25,265 bases of DNA from Moraxella equi (GCF_002027555.1 NZ_MXAP01000116.1:1-25265); one strand, 5' to 3'; positions 16,416-23,685 are shown, counted from the first letter of the stretch. Program-made: numbers and translations. The notes: generated by a model not told the origin, from the sequence alone.

Positions 16416-17906
16416 TTATTGTTTCTCTTTAAGATTTTTTAGGCGATTTTCAAGTTCAGCAAGTCTTTGGTTTTGCAATTGAACTTTTTTGGCGGCTGAT
16501 GAGAGCTCTTCGTTTAGGCTGTTAACACGTTTGGCATTATTTGCTGTTTGCTGACGTGTATTTTTAAGTGTGCTTGCCAAATTACCATTGCCACCTGCGA
16601 CAGCACTCGGGGTAGACTTATTGTTTGTGCCAGTTGCTTTGCCTTGCTGAGTTGGGGTAACTAACGTCATTTGTGCCTTGGGTAGGGCTTTTTGAGCAGG
16701 CTTGGCGATCACTTGACTGCTGCGTTTTGGTGTACTGGTTCTTGCTGTTTGTTTGCTTGTGCCTTTGGTTGATTTTTTGGAGGCGCTAACCGCTCTGTCT
16801 TTACCGCTTTCACGTTTGGCATTTATCGCTTCGCTGATGGCTTTTTGCGATGGAATGACTTGGTAGTTAGGTAGGTTTAGACTGGCATTGCTTTTTAGTT
16901 GATTGATGTTGCCTTTGTTAAACGCGTCAGGGTTGGTCTCATGAATGGCGCTCATGACTTCGCTTACGCTCATGTTATTTGCTTTGGCGATGGTATTGGC
17001 AATGCCCCATAGGCTATCACCTTGCTGGACGACATAAACAGCATCGCCAGTTTGGGTGGTGGTAATGTCAGCACTTGGTGCGACATCAGATTTGGGGGTG
17101 TCATCCGTGGCGACAATCGGCTCTTCTTGGATGGGTGGTAGCTGAGCGGGTACCGATGGGGGGACTTGCCCAGCAGGGTAGACACGGCGGACAATCTCTT
17201 CGGTCAAGATGTCCACTTGTTTATTGGTGCCTTCTGGGGTGATTTGTGCTAATACCGTCTCTTCTTTGGAGATGATGTTACCCTCGTTTGTGCCGACAGC
17301 GGTGGGTACAGGTTCAAGTACTGGTTTATTCTGTGTAACAATCTCGGCAGGTGTCTCACTAACCGTTGGTGTATCGATTTGTACAGTTTCGGTGGTGATG
17401 ATTGGAGCGGTAGGTTCAGCTGTGGGGCTAACCTCGGGTAGGTTGGGCTTGGTCTCAGCGGTCACGACCTGTGTTACTTTATCCTCAGGTAGAGTAAAAG
17501 CATTAGTGGCAGGCAGGGGCATGAGCAAGGTTTGTGGCTCAATGATTTGCTCGCCGTTATTATTTAGGTTTAATACCACATCAGCAAATGGTGTGGCGAT
17601 AGGTTGGTTGGAGGTCAGCGTGATTTGACCTGCGTTATTCGATGTTGGGGTAAAGCTTACTGAAATCTGTGCATCAGGGCTTAGACCCATTTGGCGGTAA
17701 ATGTCATTACTGGCGACAGATGCGTGGAAATTGGCAGCGTCAATATTGGTAACATTTATCGTGGCAGATAAAGGCTCGTGTTGTGCCGATTTGATGTTGG
17801 CTTGACCTAGATTCATGGCAGAAGCATTTAGGCTTACCATACCAAACAAAGAAGCAAGCACTGCTTGATAAATAAAAGTAGTGCGGTGAGTTTTATGCCA
17901 AGACAT
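16416..17906 (-). CDS. fimV: FimV N-terminal half: periplasmic LysM protein
   Basis: The 496-residue protein has a signal peptide (cleavage probably after ASA near residue 30), then the FimV N-terminal domain (MNLGQANIKSAQHEPLSATI onward, about 31-135). A Pro/Thr-rich linker follows, then a LysM peptidoglycan-binding domain (VYVVQQGDSLWGIA onward, about 290-347), a basic Ser/Lys/Thr-rich linker, and a C-terminal coiled coil (about 450-496) ending NLKEKQ. No membrane helix follows: the frame stops and the next gene starts with one. In other bacteria this is the periplasmic half of a single FimV/TspA protein. The ribosome site AAAGGA lies 6 nt before the ATG. A candidate extended -10 is at 17975-17983. 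Confidence 0.88.
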   Translation of the reverse strand: MSWHKTHRTTFIYQAVLASLFGMVSLNASAMNLGQANIKSAQHEPLSATINVTNIDAANFHASVASNDIYRQMGLSPDAQISVSFTPTSNNAGQITLTSNQPIATPFADVVLNLNNNGEQIIEPQTLLMPLPATNAFTLPEDKVTQVVTAETKPNLPEVSPTAEPTAPIITTETVQIDTPTVSETPAEIVTQNKPVLEPVPTAVGTNEGNIISKEETVLAQITPEGTNKQVDILTEEIVRRVYPAGQVPPSVPAQLPPIQEEPIVATDDTPKSDVAPSADITTTQTGDAVYVVQQGDSLWGIANTIAKANNMSVSEVMSAIHETNPDAFNKGNINQLKSNASLNLPNYQVIPSQKAISEAINAKRESGKDRAVSASKKSTKGTSKQTARTSTPKRSSQVIAKPAQKALPKAQMTLVTPTQQGKATGTNNKSTPSAVAGGNGNLASTLKNTRQQTANNAKRVNSLNEELSSAAKKVQLQNQRLAELENRLKNLKEKQ

Positions 17907-17938
17907 AGTTATCCTTTAAAGGGTTGTCAATAATGAAT

Positions 17939-17963
17939 AAAAAGAGACCGTCAAATAAACGGT
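17939..17963 (-). terminator. Terminator-like hairpin between asd and fimV
   Basis: ACCGT (17947-17951) pairs with ACGGT (17959-17963) around 7 bases. On the minus strand it is followed by CTC and five Ts. It could end asd transcription or lie in the fimV leader. A second weak stem (18116-18122 with 18132-18138) sits just past the asd stop without a T run. The rest of the 240-bp gap is AT-rich with nothing recognisable. Confidence 0.4.
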
Positions 17964-17974
17964 TTTATGGTGCA

Positions 17975-17983
17975 TTTATAACA
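17975..17983 (-). promoter_or_regulatory. Possible extended -10 promoter of fimV
   Basis: The minus strand reads TGTTATAAA (17983-17975), an extended -10 with one mismatch and no good -35. A start near 17968 would place the hairpin at 17947-17963 in the leader, which weakens one of the two calls. Confidence 0.35.
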
Positions 17984-18146
17984 AAATATGGCAAAAAATG
18001 CTAGTTTATTTTGATGATTTGCAAATATATGGTACTAAAATGTCGGCAAGCGGTCAGGTTTTTGCAAAAGTTTACAATATCTGCAAAAACCAAAACCGCT
18101 TAACCTAATAATCATTCTGCTTGGACAAACTAAGCAGATTTATGGG

Positions 18147-19286
18147 TTAAATTCTGCCTTGAATGATGGCAAGCATACGGCGAAGTGGCTCGGCAGCCCC
18201 CCACAGTAGCTGGTCGCCCACGGTAAAGGCAGTCAGATACTCACCACCCATGTTCATCTTACGCAAACGACCGACCGCCACATTTAGCGTACCTGTTACC
18301 GCCACAGGGGTTAGGCGTGCCATGCTATCAGGTTTGTTGTTGGGAACAACGTCAAGCCAAGGGCTTTTTGCATTAATCAAAACTTGTTCAATCTCATCAA
18401 GCGGAATGTCTTTTTTGAGCTTGATGGTCAGGGCTTGGCTGTGGCAACGCATTGCTCCGATACGCACGCAAATGCCGTCAATGTTGATAAGCTCGCTATC
18501 AGCTTTGCCCAAAATCTTGTTGGTTTCGGCTTGACCTTTCCATTCTTCACGGGATTGACCGTTGTCAAGCTGGCTGTCAATATAAGGGATGAGGCTACCT
18601 GCAAGCACCGCCCCAAAATGCTGTTTGGGGAAATCGTCCGAACGCTGAGCGGTGGCGATGGTGCGGTCAATCTCCAAAATGGCAGAGGCAGGGTCGGCAA
18701 GTTTGTCCACTACACTATCACGCAGTACGCCCATGCCAGAGATAAGCTCACGCATGTTGTTGGCTCCTGCCCCGCTTGCTGCCTGATAAGTCATGGCAGA
18801 CACCCATTCCACCCAATCACGGCGGAACAGCTCACCAATTGCCATGAGCATAAGACTTACGGTGCAGTTACCACCGATAAAGTCTTTTTTGCCATTGGCT
18901 AGGGCGTCATCAATCACATTGCGGTTGACAGGGTCTAGAATGATAATGGCATTGTCGTCCATACGTAGTGAGCTTGCTGCATCAATCCAGTAACCGTTCC
19001 AACCACTTTCACGCAAGGCAGGGTGTACCGCTTTGGTGTAGTCGCCCCCTTGGCAGGTGATGACGGCATCGCATTTGGCAAGTTCGCTAATGTCATTTGC
19101 GTCTTTTAATGTGCCAGCACCCTCAATTTTGCCGCCAAAATCAGGGGCATTGCCACCTGCATTACTGGTTGAAAAAAACACAGGATTGATATACTCAAAA
19201 TCATTTTCTTCAATCATGCGGTTCATCAGTACCGAACCAACCATGCCACGCCAGCCCACAAGACCGACTGTTAATTTATCTGCCAT
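18147..19286 (-). CDS. asd: Aspartate-semialdehyde dehydrogenase
   Basis: Asd reduces aspartyl phosphate to aspartate semialdehyde with NADPH, the branch point to lysine, diaminopimelate, threonine and methionine. The 379-residue protein has the nucleotide loop [14 protein letters not shown] (7-20), the active-site Cys141 in [12 protein letters not shown], the Gln in TYQAASGAG, and the catalytic His282 in [10 protein letters not shown], as in the gram-negative Asd class (E. coli 367). The ATG at 19286 has a good ribosome site (AAGGTG, 6 nt). An open frame continues upstream to 19367 but lacks any family sequence. Transcribed toward fimV; its upstream region contains the divergent candidate small RNA. 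Confidence 0.95.
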   Translation of the reverse strand: MADKLTVGLVGWRGMVGSVLMNRMIEENDFEYINPVFFSTSNAGGNAPDFGGKIEGAGTLKDANDISELAKCDAVITCQGGDYTKAVHPALRESGWNGYWIDAASSLRMDDNAIIILDPVNRNVIDDALANGKKDFIGGNCTVSLMLMAIGELFRRDWVEWVSAMTYQAASGAGANNMRELISGMGVLRDSVVDKLADPASAILEIDRTIATAQRSDDFPKQHFGAVLAGSLIPYIDSQLDNGQSREEWKGQAETNKILGKADSELINIDGICVRIGAMRCHSQALTIKLKKDIPLDEIEQVLINAKSPWLDVVPNNKPDSMARLTPVAVTGTLNVAVGRLRKMNMGGEYLTAFTVGDQLLWGAAEPLRRMLAIIQGRI

Positions 19287-19430
19287 AATTAACACCTTAA
19301 ATTTATTAAAAAGTTGTAACCCATAACTATGCCTTTTTTGGGCAAAAAAAGCAAGCGTTTTTGTCAAATTTCATAAATTTTCTAGTAAACATCAGTAAAA
19401 CTGATAAAAACTGATAATTTTTCACACAAA

Positions 19431-19448
19431 TGTCGGCAATTGCTTACA
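19431..19448 (+). promoter_or_regulatory. GacA/UvrY-type activator box
   Basis: TGTCGG-CAATTG-CTTACA matches the 18-bp upstream activating sequence of csr/rsm small-RNA genes (TGTAAG, six bases with central AT, CTTACA): the right half 6 of 6, the left half 4 of 6, and the central AT is present. Its position, about 57-74 bp upstream of the predicted start, is that seen for rsm genes of Pseudomonas. The response regulator itself is not in the window. Confidence 0.6.
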
Positions 19449-19469
19449 AAATTTTAGGCATTTTGCCAA

Positions 19470-19498
19470 TGGTCAGCGATGGGTAGAATTTTTATAAT
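19470..19498 (+). promoter_or_regulatory. Promoter of the candidate small RNA
   Basis: TGGTCA (19470-19475, 4 of 6) and a perfect TATAAT (19493-19498) are 17 bp apart on the + strand, pointing away from asd. The predicted start is near 19505. A weak -35 with an upstream activator box is typical of positively controlled promoters. Confidence 0.6.
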
Positions 19499-19504
19499 AC
19501 GCAA

Positions 19505-19611
19505 AAATATGATGGTAAAACTAGGATAACAGGAACTAAATCGCCGTTAGGAATGGCAGGGAAACTTTATCTTACCCACACCCAGCTTAGTGATAAGTTG
19601 GGTTTATTTTT
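19505..19611 (+). ncRNA. Candidate CsrA/RsmA-sequestering small RNA (RsmX/Y/Z-CsrB type)
   Basis: This roughly 107-nt segment follows a good -10 and ends in an intrinsic terminator, with no plausible reading frame (only a 6-codon one). It contains four GGA motifs: AGGA at 19523, 19531 and 19549, and GGGA at 19559. The third lies in the loop of a hairpin made by GCCGTT (19543-19548) and AATGGC (19552-19557, one G-U pair). Repeated A(G)GGA motifs, some in loops, are the CsrA-binding pattern of RsmX/Y/Z, which are also about 110-120 nt. With the GacA-type box upstream, the best reading is a regulator that titrates CsrA. Expression and CsrA binding are not shown by sequence alone. Confidence 0.58.
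19580..19611 (+). terminator. Intrinsic terminator of the candidate small RNA
   Basis: ACCCAGCTT (19580-19588) pairs with AAGTTGGGT (19595-19603) over 9 bp with one G-U pair and a 6-base loop, followed by TTATTTTT. The T tract is on the + strand only, yet both flanking protein genes are on the minus strand. It therefore needs a separate + strand transcript to act on. Confidence 0.75.
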
Positions 19612-19614
19612 GTC

Positions 19615-20922
19615 CTAACCCACCCACGCAAATTTAATGATAAATAACAGGGCGACCACCGCAACAGGGGCGTTGATTTCTTTGTAGCGACCAGTGGCAA
19701 ACTTCATCACGCAGTAGCTGATAAAGCCAAAAGCAATGCCTTCGGTGATGGAGTAGGTAAACGGCATCATGGCAGTGGTAATAAAGGCAGGCGTGGCTTC
19801 GGTCAAATCGTCCCATTCTACTTTGATGAGACTACTTGCCATCAAAATCCCCACAAACACGAGCGAACCTGCCGTGGCATAAGCAGGCACGATACTGGCA
19901 AGTGGCGAGAAGAAAATGGTGAGTAAAAACAGTACGCCCACGACCACCGCTGTTAGCCCCGTGCGACCGCCGACCGATACGCCCGAACCACTTTCGATGT
20001 AGGTGCTGATGGCGGATGTTCCCATGAATGACCCCGCCATGGCACTGGTGCTGTCCACGAGCAGGGCTTGTTTCATTTTGGGGAATTTACCGTCTTTGTC
20101 GGCAAAACCTGCCTTATCCGCCACCGCAATGAGCGTGCCTGATGAATCAAACAAGTTCACGAGCATAAATGAAAAAATAATCCCAAATAACGCCACATCC
20201 AACGCTCCCATGATGTCCACCTGTCCGACCACGGGTGTGAGAGCAGGGGGTAGTGAGAGAATTTCTCCTGAGAATTTGACGTTATCATCAAACATCAGAG
20301 CAAGGGTGGTAACCACCACGATAGAGACCAACACCCCAGAGTGGCGACCTTTGGCTGCCATCACAACGATGATAAAAAAACCAAGCACGCCCATGAGTAG
20401 CGTGGGTGAATGTAGGTTGCCCACTGTCACAAGTGTGGCTTCGTTAGGCACGACCAGTCCCATGTTTTTAAAACCAATCAAGGCGATAAACAGCCCAATG
20501 CCTGCACTGATACCCACACGTAGTCCCAAAGGAATGCTTGCCATGAGCCAATAACGAACCTGAAAAATCGTCATCAAAAACAGCCCCACCGACCCCCAAA
20601 AAATCGCCCCCATGCCTGTTTGCCATGAATAGCCCATCTTAGAGACGACCACAAACGCAAAAAAGGCATTAAGTCCCATGGCAGGAGCAAGGGCGATGGG
20701 TAAGTTGCTAAACAGTCCCATCGCTATCGTGCCAAAGGCGGCGATAAGACAAGTGGTGACAAATACGACCTGTGTGTCCATGCCTGTCACGCCCAAAATG
20801 GACGGATTGACAAAGACGATATAGACCATGGTAAAAAATGTGGTAATGCCAGCGATGAGTTCGGTTTTGGCGGTGGTGCGGTGTGCGGATAATTTAAAGA
20901 GGTTGTCTAGGAGAGTTTTCAT
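19615..20922 (-). CDS. NCS2/AzgA-family adenine permease, AdeP-like
   Basis: A proton-linked purine importer of 435 residues with about 12-14 membrane segments. Sequence tracks E. coli AdeP (YieG/PurP) closely: TELIAGITTFFTMVYIVFVNPSIL, the APAMGLNAFFAF motif, SFMLVNLFDSSGTL, and the signature [22 protein letters not shown]. This contrasts with the GhxP-like paralogue at 23827, which has different residues at the same places. Adenine preference is inferred from that resemblance. The ATG at 20922 begins the family sequence; 26 open codons upstream (to 21000) overlap the promoter and are rejected. Ribosome site weak. Confidence 0.85.
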   Translation of the reverse strand: MKTLLDNLFKLSAHRTTAKTELIAGITTFFTMVYIVFVNPSILGVTGMDTQVVFVTTCLIAAFGTIAMGLFSNLPIALAPAMGLNAFFAFVVVSKMGYSWQTGMGAIFWGSVGLFLMTIFQVRYWLMASIPLGLRVGISAGIGLFIALIGFKNMGLVVPNEATLVTVGNLHSPTLLMGVLGFFIIVVMAAKGRHSGVLVSIVVVTTLALMFDDNVKFSGEILSLPPALTPVVGQVDIMGALDVALFGIIFSFMLVNLFDSSGTLIAVADKAGFADKDGKFPKMKQALLVDSTSAMAGSFMGTSAISTYIESGSGVSVGGRTGLTAVVVGVLFLLTIFFSPLASIVPAYATAGSLVFVGILMASSLIKVEWDDLTEATPAFITTAMMPFTYSITEGIAFGFISYCVMKFATGRYKEINAPVAVVALLFIIKFAWVG

Positions 20923-20961
20923 TGGTGAGCCAAAAGATAAGCGAGATGTAAAAAGACCAAT

Positions 20962-20984
20962 GAAAAACAAAAGGCTTGTTTTTC
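20962..20984 (-). repeat. Stem-loop at the 5' end of the adeP-like transcript
   Basis: GAAAAACAA (20962-20970) pairs perfectly over 9 bp with TTGTTTTTC (20976-20984) around AAGGC. It begins at the predicted transcription start of the permease gene, so the mRNA would carry a 5'-terminal hairpin, a known stabilising feature. It shows no purine riboswitch sequence. Confidence 0.5.
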
Positions 20985-20990
20985 TAGGGG

Positions 20991-21019
20991 ATTGTAGCAA
21001 ATTGGCAAGAAAAAGACAA
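20991..21019 (-). promoter_or_regulatory. Promoter of the adeP-like gene
   Basis: On the minus strand TTGTCT (21019-21014) and TACAAT (20996-20991) are 17 bp apart, with an extended -10 (TGC before TACAAT). Predicted start near 20984, leader about 62 nt. Confidence 0.65.
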
Positions 21020-21030
21020 CTTGATTTAAC

Positions 21031-21063
21031 AAAAAATAGGACGCACCCAAATACGTCCTATTT
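21031..21063 (-). terminator. Terminator of the lipoprotein gene
   Basis: AAATAGGACG (21034-21043) pairs perfectly with CGTCCTATTT (21054-21063) around a 10-base loop. On the minus strand it is followed by TTTTTTGTT. It lies 20 bp past the lipoprotein stop. Confidence 0.88.
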
Positions 21064-21083
21064 ATCAACCATAAACTTTAATA

Positions 21084-21791
21084 TCAGTCAAAAATCTGCC
21101 CGATGATTTGCAGTGGCAAGGTGATTACATCAAAAGCGGCGGCGAAAGGAAACAACACCAGTTTTTCAACAGAACTGCTTTGCCCTTCACGGTAAGCCGT
21201 GGTTTGCTCGTTGGTGTAGATGGTGACAGGGTAGGCTTTACTCAGTGCTTTTAGGCTAGACTGGTTGCTCACGGCAGGATAGGTGTGACCTTTTAGAGGA
21301 ATATCAAAGCAATAGCTTTGAGCCCCAAGATTCGATTCGCTGTGATTGGTGCACTCTTTGACGCCATTTTGCAAAAAGAAGTTTAGCTCTTCGTTGGTCA
21401 CTTCGGCTTTTAGCTTGGTGTATTTAAAGGCAAGCTCACCGGTAAAACTGCCGTTATTATCGGCAGAATAAAAGTCCAAGCCTTTGGTAAGATTGATGTA
21501 GCGTGGGTCAAGGCGAGTGATGAGATTGTTAAAGCGAGTCCCGCCTTCAACCAACACATAGCTGTTACGCTGACCGACAATCACGACCGCATCCGATGGG
21601 ATATTGGGTAGCTTTAATGATGGCTTACCAAATGCCACAACAACGTCATTGGTTAGTACCCTCTTTTGGGTGGTGGTGTAAGTACCGCCTGAGTCCTTTT
21701 CTAACAATGCACTGGTTGCACAGCCTGACAGCAGGGTCGCTGATAGGGCAGATGTTAGGGCGATTTTGCCAAGCTTGCTTAGTTTTTTCAT
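21084..21791 (-). CDS. Lipoprotein of unknown function
   Basis: The 235-residue product has a lipoprotein signal peptide: MKKLSKLGK, a hydrophobic core, and the lipobox LLSGC with Cys24 as the lipidated residue. The following residue is Ala, so it probably goes to the outer membrane. The mature part has a beta-rich look, a possible disulfide pair around CTNHSESNLGAQSYC, and a hydrophobic C-terminus VLFPFAAAFDVITLPLQIIGQ, recalling the 'D-TLPL' ending of YceK/YidQ-type (DUF1375) lipoproteins. I do not recognise the family. AAGG stands 7 nt before the ATG. It is a single-gene unit with its own terminator. Confidence 0.8.
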   Translation of the reverse strand: MKKLSKLGKIALTSALSATLLSGCATSALLEKDSGGTYTTTQKRVLTNDVVVAFGKPSLKLPNIPSDAVVIVGQRNSYVLVEGGTRFNNLITRLDPRYINLTKGLDFYSADNNGSFTGELAFKYTKLKAEVTNEELNFFLQNGVKECTNHSESNLGAQSYCFDIPLKGHTYPAVSNQSSLKALSKAYPVTIYTNEQTTAYREGQSSSVEKLVLFPFAAAFDVITLPLQIIGQIFD

Positions 21792-21814
21792 AAAACAGCC
21801 TTATGTAACCAATA

Positions 21815-21851
21815 AAAAGGTAGATTATTTTTATAAAACCAAATAATCTAC
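21815..21851 (-). terminator. Terminator-like stem-loop upstream of the lipoprotein gene
   Basis: GTAGATTATTT (21820-21830) pairs perfectly over 11 bp with AAATAATCTAC (21841-21851), followed on the minus strand by CTTTTTATT. It can end transcription of the glycosyltransferase gene (stop at 21924). It also lies between the predicted lipoprotein promoter and its start codon, so it may instead act as an attenuator or 5' stem-loop. Confidence 0.6.
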
Positions 21852-21858
21852 AAAACCG

Positions 21859-21887
21859 ATTATAAATAAATTTAAAACGCCTGTAAA
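21859..21887 (-). promoter_or_regulatory. Promoter of the lipoprotein gene
   Basis: On the minus strand TTTACA (21887-21882) and a perfect TATAAT (21864-21859) are 17 bp apart. The predicted start, near 21852, coincides with the upstream edge of the 11-bp stem-loop. Confidence 0.6.
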
Positions 21888-21923
21888 CGCTCCGTGAAAA
21901 AATAACTTGTAAGACCATGATTT

Positions 21924-23132
21924 TTAGGCACTTTCGGCTTTGACACAGACCAGATTATCATGCCTATCTTTATCAACCAGATGACAGTCTGGCACGAGCG
22001 ACTGATACACCGCCAAAGTCTCAGCAGTCATCTGCTCGATGGTGTATTCGTGCGTCATTGGGGGGCAAGTTTTGTTTTGTAGGTGGAATTTGATGTTTTT
22101 GCACAGAGCAAGGGCGGTCTCTTCTTTGACCAGTCCTTGGGGGTAGGTGGTTTGTAGGATGTCGGCAAATGCCCCCTTTGCCCAACCGATGACAGGCGTG
22201 CCAAGATGTATCGCTTGAATGGCGGTAATGCCAATACTCTCGGGGCGTTCGGCAAGGGCAAGCACCACATTGGCAGATGACAGCCATTCTTTCATGTCGG
22301 GGGGTCGCCGTCCGATGAACGTCACACGGCTGTTTAGTCCCAAAGCGTGCAGACGTTGGACAAACTCTTCGTGGGCGACGTCTTGGTCGGTGGCGTTTGC
22401 CAAATCATCTTCCATGATGATGGCGTGGATGTTTGGGAATTTTTCTTGTAAGTTGCCCAAAATATCCACAAGCCAGTCTTGACCGTATTCATGTCCGACA
22501 GGTGTGGGAAACACGAGCCATTTTTTGTGTTCAAGTTCGGGATATTCGGCAAACACGCCATGGAGCCAATGCACGGATGCATGATGGCGATAGGGGTATT
22601 TGCGAGTGTCCACGCCACGGCGGACGCAGACGATTTTAAAGGGGAATTCTTGGATGTTGTATTCTTCTTTTTTGATGGCGAGTTTTTCTTTGAGATATTT
22701 GTCAATACTGCGAGACGCACTGATGATAACATCAGAGAAAAACAGGGCTTTGCCGTAGTTGTTAAATGGATAAAAGCCATAAATGGTCGCCACGATTTTG
22801 GGTTTTTTGTCGTCAGGTAGCGGACGGATTGCCCAATGTAGCACCCATGCAGGCGTGCGAGAATGGACGTGGACGATGTCGGGTTCGTATTCGCTGATGA
22901 GTCGTCTAAGTTTTAGGACATGTACCAATGACAGCCACGATTTTTTTGCCATGGGAATGCGATAATACTCGGTGTCATCACGAAGCAAGCGAAGTACAAG
23001 CTCATCATCGGTGGTGGCAGAGCCGATGACCACGGATTCATGCCCTGCTTTGGATAGGGCATGCGTGATGGCAAAAATACCCCGTTCGGATTCATCGTGC
23101 TTTAACGATGATGATAAGTGCATGACTTTCAT
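21924..23132 (-). CDS. Glycosyltransferase, GT4-like (GT-B fold)
   Basis: The 402-residue protein begins MKVMHLSSSLKHDESERGIF, the usual start of a GT-B N-terminal domain, followed by DIVHVHSRTPAW. The C-terminal Rossmann domain has VTFIGRRPPDMKEWLSSANVVL and RPESIGITAIQAIHLGTPVIG. The family's EX7E motif is E298 but Gln306 in the second position. GT4 enzymes often build lipopolysaccharide or lipooligosaccharide; no other surface-polysaccharide gene is nearby, so the acceptor is unknown. The ATG overlaps the bcp stop as ATGA, so translation is coupled to the peroxiredoxin. No signal peptide; it probably acts at the cytoplasmic face. Confidence 0.82.
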   Translation of the reverse strand: MKVMHLSSSLKHDESERGIFAITHALSKAGHESVVIGSATTDDELVLRLLRDDTEYYRIPMAKKSWLSLVHVLKLRRLISEYEPDIVHVHSRTPAWVLHWAIRPLPDDKKPKIVATIYGFYPFNNYGKALFFSDVIISASRSIDKYLKEKLAIKKEEYNIQEFPFKIVCVRRGVDTRKYPYRHHASVHWLHGVFAEYPELEHKKWLVFPTPVGHEYGQDWLVDILGNLQEKFPNIHAIIMEDDLANATDQDVAHEEFVQRLHALGLNSRVTFIGRRPPDMKEWLSSANVVLALAERPESIGITAIQAIHLGTPVIGWAKGAFADILQTTYPQGLVKEETALALCKNIKFHLQNKTCPPMTHEYTIEQMTAETLAVYQSLVPDCHLVDKDRHDNLVCVKAESA

Positions 23133-23626
23133 AGGGTTTTTAAAAAATCCAGTAGAGCGTTGGCGTGTTCTTTGGCTTTGACGTTGCGAAAACTTGCGAC
23201 CATCTCCCCTGTTTTGTCAAACACGAACGTCGAACGCACCACGCCTAGGTGGGTTTTGCCGTACATCATTTTTTCTTTGATGACATCAAAATGCTGGCAC
23301 AGCACCTCATCAGGGTCGCTGATAAGCCCAATACCCAGCTCTTTTTTGCTGATAAAATTCTGATGCGAGCGTACGCCATCACGAGACACGCCAAGCACCA
23401 CATAGCCAAGTTTGGCAAACTCATCAGACAAGGTGGTAAAGTCGCTCGCCTGCACGCTGCATCCTTGGGTGTTGTCTTTGGGGTAAAAATACAAAATCAA
23501 GCCTTTGCCATAGGTGCCAATATACTCTGCCAAATCAATGTCTTCATTGATAAAGCCATCATCATGCTGACGCACCAGATGAACATGAAAGTTGGGTAGG
23601 CGGATATTTTCTTGGGAATTTTTCAT
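23129..23626 (-). CDS. bcp: Peroxiredoxin of the BCP/PrxQ family
   Basis: A thiol peroxidase of 165 residues. The peroxidatic motif YPKDNTQGCSVQA places the active Cys at 56. The E. coli BCP resolving Cys five residues later is Ser here (S61), but Cys110 (EVLCQHFDV) sits in the helix used as the alternative resolving site in other PrxQ proteins. MYGKTHLGVVRSTFVFD is the conserved C-terminal segment. The ATG at 23626 is preferred over an in-frame TTG at 23641. It overlaps the glycosyltransferase gene by 4 nt. A candidate promoter is at 23686-23715. Confidence 0.9.
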   Translation of the reverse strand: MKNSQENIRLPNFHVHLVRQHDDGFINEDIDLAEYIGTYGKGLILYFYPKDNTQGCSVQASDFTTLSDEFAKLGYVVLGVSRDGVRSHQNFISKKELGIGLISDPDEVLCQHFDVIKEKMMYGKTHLGVVRSTFVFDKTGEMVASFRNVKAKEHANALLDFLKTL

Positions 23627-23685
23627 GACGGTATTTTGCAATTTAAGAATTTAAGTAGGGTAAGAGATAATAAGATCATCCGCCT

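Larger units (their letters stand above)
19287..19614. other. 328-bp intergenic region upstream of asd
   Basis: No protein gene is visible. The asd-proximal part (19287-19430) is AT-rich, with a weak promoter candidate for asd and a short repeated ACTGATAAAA block (about 19400-19417). The distal part (19431-19612) holds an 18-bp dyad, a promoter, and a non-coding transcribed-looking segment with a terminator, described separately. I see no lysine-riboswitch sequence on the asd leader strand. Confidence 0.6.

Noticed and set aside
17209..17628. A 139-codon + strand frame opposite the fimV N-terminal half
   Set aside because: It is an antisense shadow of the Pro/Thr/Glu-rich linker, giving a Val/Ser/Gly-rich product with no family features.
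18116..18138. Hairpin just after the asd stop as a terminator
   Set aside because: The 7-bp stem has no T tract on the minus strand, so I mention it only as a weak structure.
19400..19417. Short tandem ACTGATAAAA block as a CRISPR or regulatory iteron
   Set aside because: There are only two partial copies without spacers, in AT-rich DNA. Too little to support a function.
19287..19614. Lysine riboswitch in the asd leader
   Set aside because: The minus strand shows neither the conserved lysine-aptamer segments nor an expression platform. The clear terminator in the gap works on the + strand only.
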